Of a stretch of DNA of 64,000 nt, positions 9,101 through 18,000 are shown one piece after another (positions within the stretch are counted from its first letter, which is position 1; every line of letters begins with the position of its first letter). The stretch lies in the NCBI RefSeq assembly GCF_002813445.1, contig NZ_PHHD01000001.1:2108001-2172000 (forward strand), in the 5' to 3' direction. Both the position numbers and the translations under genes were made by a program. The notes below the pieces were generated by a model. The model was not told the origin of the DNA. It made no database searches and saw nothing but the letters and a program-made list of their open reading frames with translations. The stretch comes from Pseudomonas tolaasii NCPPB 2192. Lineage in GTDB: Bacteria; Pseudomonadota; Gammaproteobacteria; Pseudomonadales; Pseudomonadaceae.

Positions 9101-11035
9101 GTGTCTGCCGTTCTCTCATTGTTACAAAGCCGGCTGTTGCGGCCGGTATTCGTTACCCTGGGTATCGCCCTTTTGGTGCAAGTGCTGGTGGCTGTCGCGC
9201 TGACGCGGAGCACAGTCACGGCGCTGGAAGCTGATTTGGGTAATCGCCTGGGTATCGACAGCCAGAAATTGTCTGGCGAGCTGGCGCAAGCCGGCAAGGA
9301 AGTCACCTCCAGCCTGGACAGCTTGTCTTCCAGCACCCGTCAGCGCCTGACCGGTGGTTTGTCATCGCGCTTGCAGGAAGAGCAGAAGCAACTGCGGGCG
9401 ACGCTGGAAAAAGACCTGCAGGACTCTGCCAACGACATGGCGCAGCTATTGGCCTCGGTGGCGCCGCGCGCCATGTGGGACAGCGATGTGCCGACGTTGT
9501 CGGAGTTTGCCCGGCGTGCCCAGCGCAATCCCAATGTGTTGTTCGTGGTTTACGACGACGCGGCGGGCGAGCACCTGACGCGGTACCTGAACCGGGAAAA
9601 CCCGATCAATCAGGCCTTGCTGGCGAAAGGGCAGGGAGATCGTGCACTCGACAAAGTGCTCAATGCGGCGAAAAACGACCCGTCGGTGTACTACGTTGAG
9701 GCCTCCATCAGCCCTAACGGAGTGGAAATCGGCAAGGTCATCATGGGCGTTTCGACGGCCTCGGTTGAGACTGATCTCGCCGCGCTGGACAAGCGGTTTG
9801 CGGCGCTGATTGCCAGCAGCGATCAGTTGGTGGGCGACAGCCTGCAAGGTGCCGCAGCGGACAGCGCGACGGCCATGGGCGCGCGCCTGCAATCGGCACA
9901 AGCCACCGCCACTCAGATGACCGCCAACACCAGCAGCGCCGTGCAGGACGCCGCCGGCACGTTGCGCTGGCGCATCGGCCTGGGGCTGGCGATTGTCGGG
10001 TTCGGCGTGTTGCTGCTCATCGCTATCGTGCTGGGCCGTCGCGTGGTCAATCGCCTGAAGCTGCTGATCGCCGCCATGGATGACCTGGCGGCGGGGGAGG
10101 GAGACCTCACCAAGCGCGTGCAGATCAACAGCAAGGACGAAATCGGCGACATGGCTTCGGCGGTCAATCGCTTTGTGGATAAGTTGCAGCCCATCGTGCG
10201 TGAGGCAGGTGATGTGGCTCAGCGTACCGGCGTGGAAATCGGCGCCATGACCTTGCGCAACGCCGGAGCCGATGCGGCGGCAGGTTTGCAGCGTGATGAG
10301 GTGGCCGAGAGCTTGCGCGCGCTGTCGCAAATGGCCGATGAGGCCCAGGCGGAAAGCCATGCGATGCAGGCCGCGTTGCAGCAGGTGGTGGATATTCGCC
10401 AGGCCACGGATGAGAACTCGCGGACTTCTGCAGAAGTGGGCAGCTTGATTGAGGCACTGGCGGGCCAGGTGCAGGCCGGGTCCAAAGTGATTGAGCGTCT
10501 GGCGCAACAAAGTGAGCAGATTGAGGTGGTGCTGACGGTGATTCACGGTATCGCCGAGCAGACCAATTTGCTCGCGCTCAACGCTGCCATTGAAGCCGCG
10601 CGGGCGGGTGAAACCGGGCGTGGCTTTGCCGTGGTGGCGGACGAAGTGCGGGCGCTGGCCAGCAAGACTCAAAGCTCCACCGGCGACATTCAGGCGCACA
10701 TCGTGGCGTTGCAGCAAGGCGCGCGAGAAGCGGTGGAAACTATCAGCAAGGCGGGGCGCCAAGCCAGCGAAGGGTTGCTGGTGTTACGTGACAGTGTGCG
10801 CTTGCAGCAGACGGTGCAGGCGTCGGTGGAGCAGGTGCATGCGGCTATCGGCCTGGCGACGCGTGCGGCTGAGCATCAGGCCAAAGGCGCGCATGCGGTG
10901 CGTGGCCGGGTCGAGGTGATTCATGCCCAGGCCGAGCGTGCGGCGCAGGCGGTCGTGGAGACCACCGCCAGTGGCAAGGTGCTGGATGGGTTGGCGGCGC
11001 AGTTGAAGGCGAGTTTGGGGCAGTTTCGGGCTTAG
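9101..11035 (+). CDS. Methyl-accepting chemotaxis protein
   Basis: The 644-residue chemoreceptor has a membrane helix at about residues 13-33, a long periplasmic sensor region to about 285, a second helix (LGLAIVGFGVLLLIAIVLG) and a HAMP segment. The cytoplasmic signalling domain has the conserved hairpin tip EQTNLLALNAAIEAARAGE followed by GRGFAVVADEVRALA. It should sense an external ligand and control the CheA-CheW-flagellar pathway; the ligand cannot be read from sequence. GTG at 9101 is preferred to the in-frame ATG at 9074 because GGAGGG sits seven bases upstream. No CheR-binding pentapeptide is seen at the C-terminus. It is absent from this position in P. aeruginosa as I recall. Confidence 0.9.
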   Translation: MSAVLSLLQSRLLRPVFVTLGIALLVQVLVAVALTRSTVTALEADLGNRLGIDSQKLSGELAQAGKEVTSSLDSLSSSTRQRLTGGLSSRLQEEQKQLRATLEKDLQDSANDMAQLLASVAPRAMWDSDVPTLSEFARRAQRNPNVLFVVYDDAAGEHLTRYLNRENPINQALLAKGQGDRALDKVLNAAKNDPSVYYVEASISPNGVEIGKVIMGVSTASVETDLAALDKRFAALIASSDQLVGDSLQGAAADSATAMGARLQSAQATATQMTANTSSAVQDAAGTLRWRIGLGLAIVGFGVLLLIAIVLGRRVVNRLKLLIAAMDDLAAGEGDLTKRVQINSKDEIGDMASAVNRFVDKLQPIVREAGDVAQRTGVEIGAMTLRNAGADAAAGLQRDEVAESLRALSQMADEAQAESHAMQAALQQVVDIRQATDENSRTSAEVGSLIEALAGQVQAGSKVIERLAQQSEQIEVVLTVIHGIAEQTNLLALNAAIEAARAGETGRGFAVVADEVRALASKTQSSTGDIQAHIVALQQGAREAVETISKAGRQASEGLLVLRDSVRLQQTVQASVEQVHAAIGLATRAAEHQAKGAHAVRGRVEVIHAQAERAAQAVVETTASGKVLDGLAAQLKASLGQFRA

Positions 11036-11052
11036 TGTTGTCTGCTCTGGCC

Positions 11053-11129
11053 CTATCGCAGGCAAGCCAGCTCCCACATTTTGATAGGTGAACACAGTCA
11101 AATGTGGGAGCTGGCTTGCCTGCGATAGC
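11053..11129. repeat. REPIN (inverted REP pair)
   Basis: Two inverted copies of the Pseudomonas REP element (core ATCGCAGGCAAGCCAGCTCC) flank a 20-bp A/T-rich loop. The pair lies between the convergent chemoreceptor and iron permease genes, where it could also act as a bidirectional transcript end. Confidence 0.9.
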
Positions 11130-11133
11130 GGTC

Positions 11134-12699
11134 TCAGCGGCTCAGATACATCCGGGTTGTAAGCAAATAAACCGGCAGCCCCGACACCAGAATCAACAAC
11201 GCTGCATAAGGCGCGGCCGCTGCAAACTCCACATTCGAGGTATGCGCCCACACCGCTGTCGCGAGTGTGTTCAGCCCGGTCGGACTCAGCAACAACGTCG
11301 CCGTCAATTCCTTCATCGCATCCAGAAACACCAGCGCAAATGCGGCCCCCAGTGCCGGGAAGATGATCGGCAGGGTCACCCGACAAAACGCACTGAACGA
11401 GGATGCGCCCAGCGTGCGGGCCGCTTCTTCGAGCTGCGGCGCAGCTTTGTTCAGGGCGGTACGAATCGGCGCCTGGGCCAGCGGCAAAAACAGCAGCGCG
11501 TAGGCAATCAGCAGCAACGCCGAGGTCTGGTACAGCGCCGGCACATAGTGCAATGCGAAAAACACCAGCGTCAGCGCAATCACTAAGCCGGGCAAAGCGT
11601 GCAGCAGGTACGGCAAGCGTTCGGCCCAGATCGCCAGTTGGCCTTTGTAGCGCACCACCAGCAACCCGACCGGCACCGCCAGCACCAGACAAAGCGCGGC
11701 GCCGCCGAGGGACAGCGCCAAAGAGGACAGCAACGCTTCACCAATTTCGGCTACCGGGAAAGCGGCGGAAGAACCCACGGCCAACCAATAACCCAACATC
11801 CCCAGCGGGATCCCGCTGCCGATGATCGCCAGCACCAGGCAATACACCTGGCCCAATGGCGTCCATTTACCCAGTCGCACCTGTTCGGCGTGCCGTGCAG
11901 CACCCTGGCCGATGCGCACATGGCGGCCTTTGCCACGCACGCGCAACTCCAGCCACAGCAGCGTCAAGCACATCACCAGCAATACCGCCGACAGCATTGC
12001 GGCGTTGGCATTGCTGAATTCCAGTTCGAACTGCTGGTAGATCGCAGTGGTGAAGGTCTGCAAGCCGATGATCGACAACGCGCCGAATTCCACCAGCATA
12101 TGCAAGGCGATCAGCAGCGCCCCGGCCAGTATAGAAGGCCACAGCAGTGGCAACGTAATGCGAAAGAACACGCCCCAGCGATTCAGTCCAAGCGTGCGAG
12201 CCGATTCTTCAAGAGACGGGTCAAGATTGCGCAGCGTCGCCGCCACCGGCAGAAACACCAGCGGGTATTTGGACAGGCTCATTACCAGAATCGCCCCGCC
12301 CAGCCCCTCAAAGTTGGCGCTCAGTGACACCCAGGTAAAGCTGCTGACAAACGCCGGTACCGCAAACGGCAGGCACAAAATCACGCCCCAGATTCGCCGC
12401 CCCGGCAGGTTGCTGCGCTCCAGCAGCCAGGCCAGGGACAAGCCGATCACGCCGCAGGCTACGGTGACGCCAACCATCAATGCCAGTGTGTTGCACAGCA
12501 GCCCGAACACATAAGGCCGCCACAGCAAATGCACGGCTTCTGACCAGCCGGCCTGCCACGCTTTGGTTGCGACATAGGCCAGCGGCAGCAGGCTCAGGCC
12601 GACCAAAAACAGTACGGGCAGCAGCAGCCAGATCGACGGGCGCTTGCGCCTTGAGCTGAAACCCCCGCGCAGGGCGGGGGCGGGTAGCGACGGGTTCAT
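11134..12699 (-). CDS. Ferric iron ABC transporter permease (FbpB-like)
   Basis: The 521-residue inner-membrane protein consists of two fused halves, each with about six helices and an ABC permease (BPD_transp_1) domain, as in the FbpB/SfuB/HitB group. The EAA-type loops read EESARTLGLNRWGVFFRITLPLL in the first half and EEAARTLGASSFSAFCRVTLPII in the second; these contact the ATPase. The start codon overlaps the stop of the binding-protein gene (TGATG), so the two are one operon. No ATP-binding subunit gene is next to it, so the ATPase must be supplied from elsewhere. Confidence 0.9.
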   Translation of the reverse strand: MNPSLPAPALRGGFSSRRKRPSIWLLLPVLFLVGLSLLPLAYVATKAWQAGWSEAVHLLWRPYVFGLLCNTLALMVGVTVACGVIGLSLAWLLERSNLPGRRIWGVILCLPFAVPAFVSSFTWVSLSANFEGLGGAILVMSLSKYPLVFLPVAATLRNLDPSLEESARTLGLNRWGVFFRITLPLLWPSILAGALLIALHMLVEFGALSIIGLQTFTTAIYQQFELEFSNANAAMLSAVLLVMCLTLLWLELRVRGKGRHVRIGQGAARHAEQVRLGKWTPLGQVYCLVLAIIGSGIPLGMLGYWLAVGSSAAFPVAEIGEALLSSLALSLGGAALCLVLAVPVGLLVVRYKGQLAIWAERLPYLLHALPGLVIALTLVFFALHYVPALYQTSALLLIAYALLFLPLAQAPIRTALNKAAPQLEEAARTLGASSFSAFCRVTLPIIFPALGAAFALVFLDAMKELTATLLLSPTGLNTLATAVWAHTSNVEFAAAAPYAALLILVSGLPVYLLTTRMYLSR

Positions 12700-13724
12700 C
12701 AGTTCAGGCCAACGTCACGTTCCAGGTCCAGGGCTTCTTCTGCGTTGCCCAGGTCTGCCGGCGTGACTTTCGGCGGTTGCAGCTCGCTGAAAGGCTTGAG
12801 GCCACGGCTGGATTCCATGCCTTTGCGCAGCGGGTATTCGGCCGAGGTGTTGGTGATCACGCGCTGGCCTTCTTCGCTGGCCATGAAGGCGAGTAACTGC
12901 TGGGCTTCCTTGGGGTGCTTGCTGGATTTGAGCGCCGCCGCCGAAGACACGGTGATCAGGCCGCCAGCGTCGCCGTCGGTGAAGTAATGCAGTTGGGAAT
13001 CCAGGTTGGTTTTTTCTTTCTTCAGGGCGAACCAGTAGTAGTTGTTCACCAGCACGGTGGCCACTTCGCCTTTTTCCACGGCTTTGAGGGCGACCATATT
13101 GTTGCTGTACACCTTGCCGAATGCGCGCAGGCCGGTCAGCCATTCTTCGGCGGCTTCGCGACCGTGCAGCTTGATGATTGCCACGGCTTGTTCCTGGAAA
13201 GCGCCGCTGGTGGGCACGAAGCCGACCTTGCCTTGCCACTCGGGCCCGGCGAAATCCAGTACGGACTTGGGCAGGTCTTTTTCGGCGATCAATTTCGGGT
13301 TGAAGGCTACGACTCGGGTACGTGCGGTTACGCCCATCCAGTCGCCGTTGGCGCCCACGTAATCCTTGGGCAATACGTCGAGGGTACTGGCATCGATCCT
13401 GGCCAGCAGGCCTTGTTCGCCGAGTTTGTTCAGCGGCGGCGATTCTTCGGTGTAAATCACGTCGGCAGGCGAGCGATCGCCTTCTTCCACAACCTGGCTG
13501 GCGAGCTGGTTGCTGCTGCCTTTGCGCACGTTGACGTGGATGCCGGTCTTGGCTTCGAAGGCCTTGGCGAGTTCATCGCCCACTTCTTTGTGTTGGCCGT
13601 TGTAGAGGGTCAGCGAGACCTTGTCGGCGGAATAGGCGGCGGGCGAGAGCAGGGACAGGCTGAGCAGGGTGAGGGTCAGGCCACGCAGGAGAGATGTCTT
13701 GAGATGGGTATTGCGGATCATCAT
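12699..13724 (-). CDS. Periplasmic iron(III)-binding protein of ABC transporter (FbpA-like)
   Basis: The 341-residue protein has a Sec signal peptide (about residues 1-33, cleavage after AYSA) and a class II periplasmic-binding fold. It resembles FbpA/AfuA/HitA proteins (LTLYNGQHKEVGDELAKAFEAKTGIHVNVRKGSSNQLA). The YYWFALKKE segment resembles the paired iron-ligand tyrosines of that family. It should deliver Fe3+ to the permease encoded just downstream. The start could be either of two adjacent ATGs; AGGAAAC lies upstream. The promoter region (13740-13790) has GATAAA-C-GATAAA hexamers that recall a partial Fur box, but the match is weak. Confidence 0.9.
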   Translation of the reverse strand: MMIRNTHLKTSLLRGLTLTLLSLSLLSPAAYSADKVSLTLYNGQHKEVGDELAKAFEAKTGIHVNVRKGSSNQLASQVVEEGDRSPADVIYTEESPPLNKLGEQGLLARIDASTLDVLPKDYVGANGDWMGVTARTRVVAFNPKLIAEKDLPKSVLDFAGPEWQGKVGFVPTSGAFQEQAVAIIKLHGREAAEEWLTGLRAFGKVYSNNMVALKAVEKGEVATVLVNNYYWFALKKEKTNLDSQLHYFTDGDAGGLITVSSAAALKSSKHPKEAQQLLAFMASEEGQRVITNTSAEYPLRKGMESSRGLKPFSELQPPKVTPADLGNAEEALDLERDVGLN

Positions 13725-13834
13725 CCGGAAGTTTCCTCGCTTGAATGCAACAAATCATTGCAAGGATAAACGATAAACCTTCTCAAGTGCGGCGAAGGGG
13801 GGAAATCAGGTGTGAGGTTTTCAAACCCCGGAAA

Positions 13835-13859
13835 CGAAAAAACCCGCTTTCGCGGGTTT
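13835..13859 (-). terminator. Terminator of the downstream tRNA-Leu unit
   Basis: On the minus strand AAACCCGC-GAAA-GCGGGTTT is followed by a T run and lies 11 bases after the tRNA 3' end. It is identical to the one at 14075-14099. Confidence 0.9.
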
Positions 13860-13869
13860 GATCTGAATT

Positions 13870-13956
13870 TGGTGCCCAGGAGAAGACTCGAACTTCCACG
13901 ACCGTAAGGTCACCAGCACCTGAAGCTGGCGTGTCTACCAATTTCACCACCTGGGC
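13870..13956 (-). tRNA. tRNA-Leu (anticodon CAG), copy 2 in transcription order
   Basis: The 87-nt class II tRNA has an acceptor stem GCCCAGG/CCTGGGC and an encoded CCA end. The anticodon arm CCAGC-TTCAGGT-GCTGG gives anticodon CAG (codon CUG), and the T arm contains GTTCGAGTC. The long variable arm reads GACC-TTAC-GGTC. It has its own promoter (13992-14020) and terminator (13835-13859). Confidence 0.96.
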
Positions 13957-13991
13957 ATTTCTCAGCAGCGCTTGCGCTGTTGATGGAGCGA

Positions 13992-14020
13992 ACTATACGG
14001 AGGGCTTTTTGATCTGTAAA
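13992..14020 (-). promoter_or_regulatory. Sigma-70 promoter of tRNA-Leu copy 2
   Basis: On the minus strand TTTACA (14020-14015) and TATAGT (13997-13992) are separated by 17 bp. The spacing and hexamers match the copy upstream of the other tRNA-Leu. Confidence 0.85.
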
Positions 14021-14074
14021 CCCCTGATTCAAAAAAATAAATCGGGTTTTGCGTTAAAAATCAAAGACCTGAAA

Positions 14075-14099
14075 CGAAAAAACCCGCTTTCGCGGGTTT
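14075..14099 (-). terminator. Terminator of the upstream tRNA-Leu unit
   Basis: The minus-strand hairpin AAACCCGC-GAAA-GCGGGTTT with a T run lies exactly 240 bp from its twin. Confidence 0.9.
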
Positions 14100-14109
14100 G
14101 ATCTGAATT

Positions 14110-14196
14110 TGGTGCCCAGGAGAAGACTCGAACTTCCACGACCTTGCGATCACCAGCACCTGAAGCTGGCGTGTCTACCAATTTCACCACCTGGGC
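14110..14196 (-). tRNA. tRNA-Leu (anticodon CAG), copy 1 in transcription order
   Basis: The 87-nt tRNA is identical to the copy at 13870-13956 except in the variable arm, which here reads GATC-GCAA-GGTC with a G-U pair. The anticodon is CAG and the CCA end is encoded. It has its own promoter (14231-14259). Confidence 0.96.
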
Positions 14197-14230
14197 AGCA
14201 TCAACCACGTTGCCGTCGTCGATGGCGCGC

Positions 14231-14259
14231 ACTATACGGAGCGATTTTTGAGCTGTAAA
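14231..14259 (-). promoter_or_regulatory. Sigma-70 promoter of tRNA-Leu copy 1
   Basis: On the minus strand TTTACA (14259-14254) and TATAGT (14236-14231) are separated by 17 bp, followed by a GC-rich discriminator (GCGCGCC) as expected for a stringently controlled tRNA promoter. Confidence 0.85.
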
Positions 14260-14420
14260 CCCCCGCCACGAAAAAAGTCTGGAAAATTTCGCCAATGGTC
14301 GTGCAAGGTGCCTGCCAGGGGCTGCAAAGGGCTTTTAAACGCTTGTTGATGCCTGAAATTTCCCGTTTCAATACGCGTATGCCAAACTAACCCGCATATA
14401 GACAAGGTGAAAACTCTCTA

Positions 14421-17057
14421 ATGGCCGATTGGCAGTCCCTCGATCCCGAGGCCGCTCGTGAAGCGGAAAAATATGAAAACCCTATTCCTAGCCGCGAACT
14501 GATCCTGGCGCATCTCGCCGATCGGGGTTCGCCTGCTAGCCGCGAGCAGCTGGTTGAAGAATTCGGTCTGACCACCGAAGACCAACTCGAAGCGCTGCGC
14601 CGCCGCCTGCGCGCCATGGAGCGCGACGCACAACTGATCTACACCCGCCGTGGCACTTACGCGCCTGTGGACAAACTCGACCTGATCCTGGGCCGCATCG
14701 CCGGCCACCGTGACGGCTTCGGCTTCCTGATCCCGGACGATGGCAGCGATGACCTGTTCATGAGCCCGGCGCAAATGCGCCTGGTGTTCGATGGCGACCG
14801 TGCCCTGGCGCGCGTTTCCGGCCTGGACCGTCGTGGTCGCCGTGAAGGCGTGATCGTTGAAGTGGTGTCCCGTGGTCACGAGACCATCGTCGGTCGTTAT
14901 TTCGAAGAAGGTGGCATCGGTTTTGTCGTGCCGGACAACCCCAAGGTTCAGCAGGAAGTGCTGATCACCCCGGGCCGCAACGCCAATGCCAAGATCGGCC
15001 AGTTCGTCGAGGTGAAAATCACCCACTGGCCGACCCCGCGCTTCCAGCCGCAGGGTGATGTGATCGAAGTGGTCGGCAACTACATGGCGCCGGGCATGGA
15101 AATCGATGTGGCGCTGCGCACCTACGATATCCCGCACGTTTGGCCTGAAGCTGTCGTCAAAGAAGCACGCAAGCTCAAGCCTGAAGTGGAAGAGAAGGAC
15201 AAAGAGAAGCGCATCGATCTGCGCCATCTGCCGTTCGTCACCATCGACGGTGAAGACGCCCGCGACTTCGACGACGCCGTTTACTGCGAAGCCAAGCCGG
15301 GCAAGCTGCGCCTGTTCTCCGGTGGCTGGAAACTGTACGTGGCGATTGCCGACGTCTCCAGCTACGTGAAGATCGGCTCGGCCCTCGATGCCGAGGCCCA
15401 GGTGCGCGGCAACTCGGTGTACTTCCCCGAGCGCGTGATTCCGATGCTGCCGGAAGAACTGTCCAACGGCCTGTGCTCGCTGAACCCGAAAGTCGACCGT
15501 TTGGCCATGGTGTGCGAGATGACCATCTCGAAAACCGGCGAAATGACCGATTACCAGTTCTACGAGGCGGTGATCCATTCCCAGGCACGCCTGACCTACA
15601 ACAAGGTCAGCACCATCCTGGAACAGCCGAAAACCAGCGAAGCCAAGGCCTTGCGTGGTGAATACGCTGGCGTGGTTCCTCACCTCAAACAGCTGTATGC
15701 GCTGTACAAAGTGTTGCTGGGCGCTCGTCACACCCGTGGCGCGATCGATTTTGAAACCCAGGAAACCCGAATTGTCTTCGGTTCCGAGCGCAAAATTGCC
15801 GCGATCACCCCGACTACCCGAAATGACGCGCACAAGCTGATCGAGGAATGCATGCTGGCGGCCAACGTGGCCACCGCTGAATTCCTGAAAAAGCACGAAA
15901 TTCCTGCGTTGTACCGCGTGCACGACGGCCCGCCGCCGGAGCGCCTGGAAAAACTGCGCGCGTTCCTTGGCGAGCTCGGCCTGTCCCTGCACAAAGGCAA
16001 GGATGGCCCGACGCCGAAGGATTACCAGGCCCTGCTGGCCAGCATCAAGGACCGTCCGGATTACCACGTAATCCAGACCGTGATGCTGCGTTCCTTGAGC
16101 CAGGCGGTGTACAGCGCCGACAATCAGGGCCACTTCGGCCTGAATTACGAGGCGTATACCCACTTCACCTCGCCGATTCGCCGTTACCCGGACTTGCTCA
16201 CGCACCGCGCCATCCGCAGCGTGATCCATTCCAAGCAAAACACCCCGCACGTCAAGCGCGCCGGCGCCATGACCATTCCGAAGGCGCGAATCTATCCGTA
16301 CGACGAAGCGGCGCTGGAACAACTGGGCGAGCAGTGCTCCATGAGCGAGCGCCGCGCCGACGAAGCCACCCGCGACGTGGTGAACTGGCTCAAGTGCGAG
16401 TTCATGAAGGATCGCGTGGGCGAGTCGTTCCCGGGCGTGATCACGGCCGTGACCGGTTTTGGCCTGTTTGTGGAGTTGACTGATATCTACGTGGAAGGCC
16501 TGGTGCACGTCACTGCCTTGCCGGGTGACTACTACCACTTCGACCCTGTGCATCACCGCCTGGCGGGCGAGCGCACCGGTCGCAGCTTCCGTTTGGGCGA
16601 CACCGTGGAAGTGCAGGTCATGCGCGTCGACCTCGACGAGCGCAAGATCGACTTCGGCATGTCCGACAAGCCGGCTGAATCGCCTGGTAACCGTAAAAAC
16701 CGCGACAGCAAAACCTCGACGCCGGCCGCCAAAGGCAAAGACACTCCTGCGAAAGCAGCCGCCACCGAGCCTGCGCCAGCCAAGCCGGCTCGCCGTTCTT
16801 CTGCCAAGGACAAGGCCCCCGAAGCCTACCGCCCAAGCGACGCGGCGGCGAAAAACGCCGAAGTGCGCAAGAGCCGTGAGTTGAAGCAGCAGTTGCTCAA
16901 CGAAGCCAAAAGCGGTGGTAAAGCGGCGTCTGGGGGAAAGTCTCGCGGGGCGGAAAATCCGTCGAGCAAGCCAAGCAAACATCGTAAAGGCCCGCCAAAA
17001 GCGGGTTCGGCTCCCGCGAAAAGCGGCGGGTCGCGCAAACCTAAGGCCAAGTCATGA
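14421..17057 (+). CDS. rnr: Ribonuclease R
   Basis: The 878-residue 3'-5' exoribonuclease degrades structured RNA and acts in rRNA quality control and cold adaptation. The order is an N-terminal winged-helix part (residues 20-90), cold-shock domains (RIAGHRDGFGFLIPDD), the RNB catalytic domain with metal-binding aspartates in GEDARDFDDAVYCE (about 275-288), an S1 domain (FPGVITAVTGFGLFVELTDIYVEGLVH), and a tail of some 125 residues rich in Lys, Ala and Ser. The tail is long for the family and probably disordered and RNA-binding. The stop overlaps rlmB by four bases (ATGA). Confidence 0.97.
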   Translation: MADWQSLDPEAAREAEKYENPIPSRELILAHLADRGSPASREQLVEEFGLTTEDQLEALRRRLRAMERDAQLIYTRRGTYAPVDKLDLILGRIAGHRDGFGFLIPDDGSDDLFMSPAQMRLVFDGDRALARVSGLDRRGRREGVIVEVVSRGHETIVGRYFEEGGIGFVVPDNPKVQQEVLITPGRNANAKIGQFVEVKITHWPTPRFQPQGDVIEVVGNYMAPGMEIDVALRTYDIPHVWPEAVVKEARKLKPEVEEKDKEKRIDLRHLPFVTIDGEDARDFDDAVYCEAKPGKLRLFSGGWKLYVAIADVSSYVKIGSALDAEAQVRGNSVYFPERVIPMLPEELSNGLCSLNPKVDRLAMVCEMTISKTGEMTDYQFYEAVIHSQARLTYNKVSTILEQPKTSEAKALRGEYAGVVPHLKQLYALYKVLLGARHTRGAIDFETQETRIVFGSERKIAAITPTTRNDAHKLIEECMLAANVATAEFLKKHEIPALYRVHDGPPPERLEKLRAFLGELGLSLHKGKDGPTPKDYQALLASIKDRPDYHVIQTVMLRSLSQAVYSADNQGHFGLNYEAYTHFTSPIRRYPDLLTHRAIRSVIHSKQNTPHVKRAGAMTIPKARIYPYDEAALEQLGEQCSMSERRADEATRDVVNWLKCEFMKDRVGESFPGVITAVTGFGLFVELTDIYVEGLVHVTALPGDYYHFDPVHHRLAGERTGRSFRLGDTVEVQVMRVDLDERKIDFGMSDKPAESPGNRKNRDSKTSTPAAKGKDTPAKAAATEPAPAKPARRSSAKDKAPEAYRPSDAAAKNAEVRKSRELKQQLLNEAKSGGKAASGGKSRGAENPSSKPSKHRKGPPKAGSAPAKSGGSRKPKAKS

Positions 17058-17809
17058 GTCTGGAAAAAATCTACGGCGTGCACGCTGTAGAAGCATTGCT
17101 GCGTCACCACCCGAAACGCGTCAAGCAGGTTTGGCTGGCGGAAGGTCGCAGCGAACCGCGCGTTCAAGCGCTGGTTGAGCTGGCCACGCAGAACAAGGTC
17201 GCCCTCGGCCAGGCCGAGCGTCGTGAAATGGATGTGTGGGTTGAAGGCGTTCACCAGGGCGTGGTGGCGGACGTAAGCCCGAGCCAGGTCTGGGGCGAGG
17301 CCATGCTCGACGAACTGCTCGACCGCACCGAAGGCGCGCCGCTGTTGTTGGTGCTGGACGGCGTGACCGACCCGCACAACCTTGGCGCCTGCCTGCGTTC
17401 GGCGGATGCTGCCGGCGCGCTGGCGGTGATCGTGCCCAAAGACAAGTCGGCCACGCTGACGCCCGTCGTGCGTAAAGTGGCCTGTGGCGCGGCGGAAGTC
17501 ATTCCACTGGTGGCGGTGACCAACCTGGCGCGTACCCTGGAAAAACTCCAGCAGCGCGGCCTTTGGGTCGTGGGCACGGCGGGCGAGGCCGAGGTCAGCA
17601 TTTATGACCAGGACCTTACCGGCCCGACCATCCTGATCATGGGCGCCGAAGGCAAAGGCATGCGTCGCCTGACCCGCGAGCATTGTGATTACCTGGTGCA
17701 CCTGCCGATGGCCGGTAGTGTCAGCAGTTTGAACGTGTCGGTCGCCACCGGCGTGTGCCTGTTTGAAGCGCAGCGCCAGCGTGGCGCGAAGGCCAAGACC
17801 AGGAAGTAA
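17054..17809 (+). CDS. rlmB: 23S rRNA (guanosine-2'-O)-methyltransferase RlmB
   Basis: The 251-residue SPOUT-family enzyme methylates the 2'-O of G2251 in the peptidyl-transferase P loop of 23S rRNA. An N-terminal L30e-like substrate-binding domain (residues 1-75, IYGVHAVEALLRHHP) precedes the knotted SAM-binding domain. The latter has motif 1 LDGVTDPHNLGACLRSADAAG, motif 2 ILIMGAEGKGMRRLT and motif 3 GSVSSLNVSVATGV. It is translationally coupled to rnr. A REPIN and the rpsF promoter follow, separating it from the ribosomal protein operon. Confidence 0.97.
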   Translation: MSLEKIYGVHAVEALLRHHPKRVKQVWLAEGRSEPRVQALVELATQNKVALGQAERREMDVWVEGVHQGVVADVSPSQVWGEAMLDELLDRTEGAPLLLVLDGVTDPHNLGACLRSADAAGALAVIVPKDKSATLTPVVRKVACGAAEVIPLVAVTNLARTLEKLQQRGLWVVGTAGEAEVSIYDQDLTGPTILIMGAEGKGMRRLTREHCDYLVHLPMAGSVSSLNVSVATGVCLFEAQRQRGAKAKTRK

Positions 17810-17822
17810 TCAGGTCTGGCTT

Positions 17823-17911
17823 GTGTGGGAGCTGGCTTGCCTGCGATGCAGACACCTCGGTCGTTCAGTCATACCGAGGTGATGCTATCGCAGGCAAGCC
17901 AGCTCCCACAT
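17823..17911. repeat. REPIN (inverted REP pair)
   Basis: Inverted REP copies (TGTGGGAGCTGGCTTGCC and its complement) flank an inner palindrome ACCTCGGT / ACCGAGGT, giving a nested hairpin between rlmB and the rpsF promoter. Confidence 0.9.
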
Positions 17912-17963
17912 TTGTTTGTGCCTGGTTGAGAAAGGGTGATTGTTCAAATAATCACCAATCACC

Positions 17964-17992
17964 TTGCACGCTTTCTCCCCCTTCTCTACAAT
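17964..17992 (+). promoter_or_regulatory. Sigma-70 promoter of rpsF operon
   Basis: TTGCAC (17964-17969) and TACAAT (17987-17992) are separated by 17 bp. This would give a leader of about 110 nt before rpsF. Confidence 0.8.
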
Positions 17993-18000
17993 TGCGCCCC

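Noticed and set aside
13740..13790. Fur box upstream of the iron-binding protein gene
   Set aside because: Only two GATAAA-like hexamers are seen; the match to the 19-bp consensus is too weak to call.
14418..16982. An 854-codon open frame on the minus strand
   Set aside because: It is antisense to rnr and has no recognisable domain.
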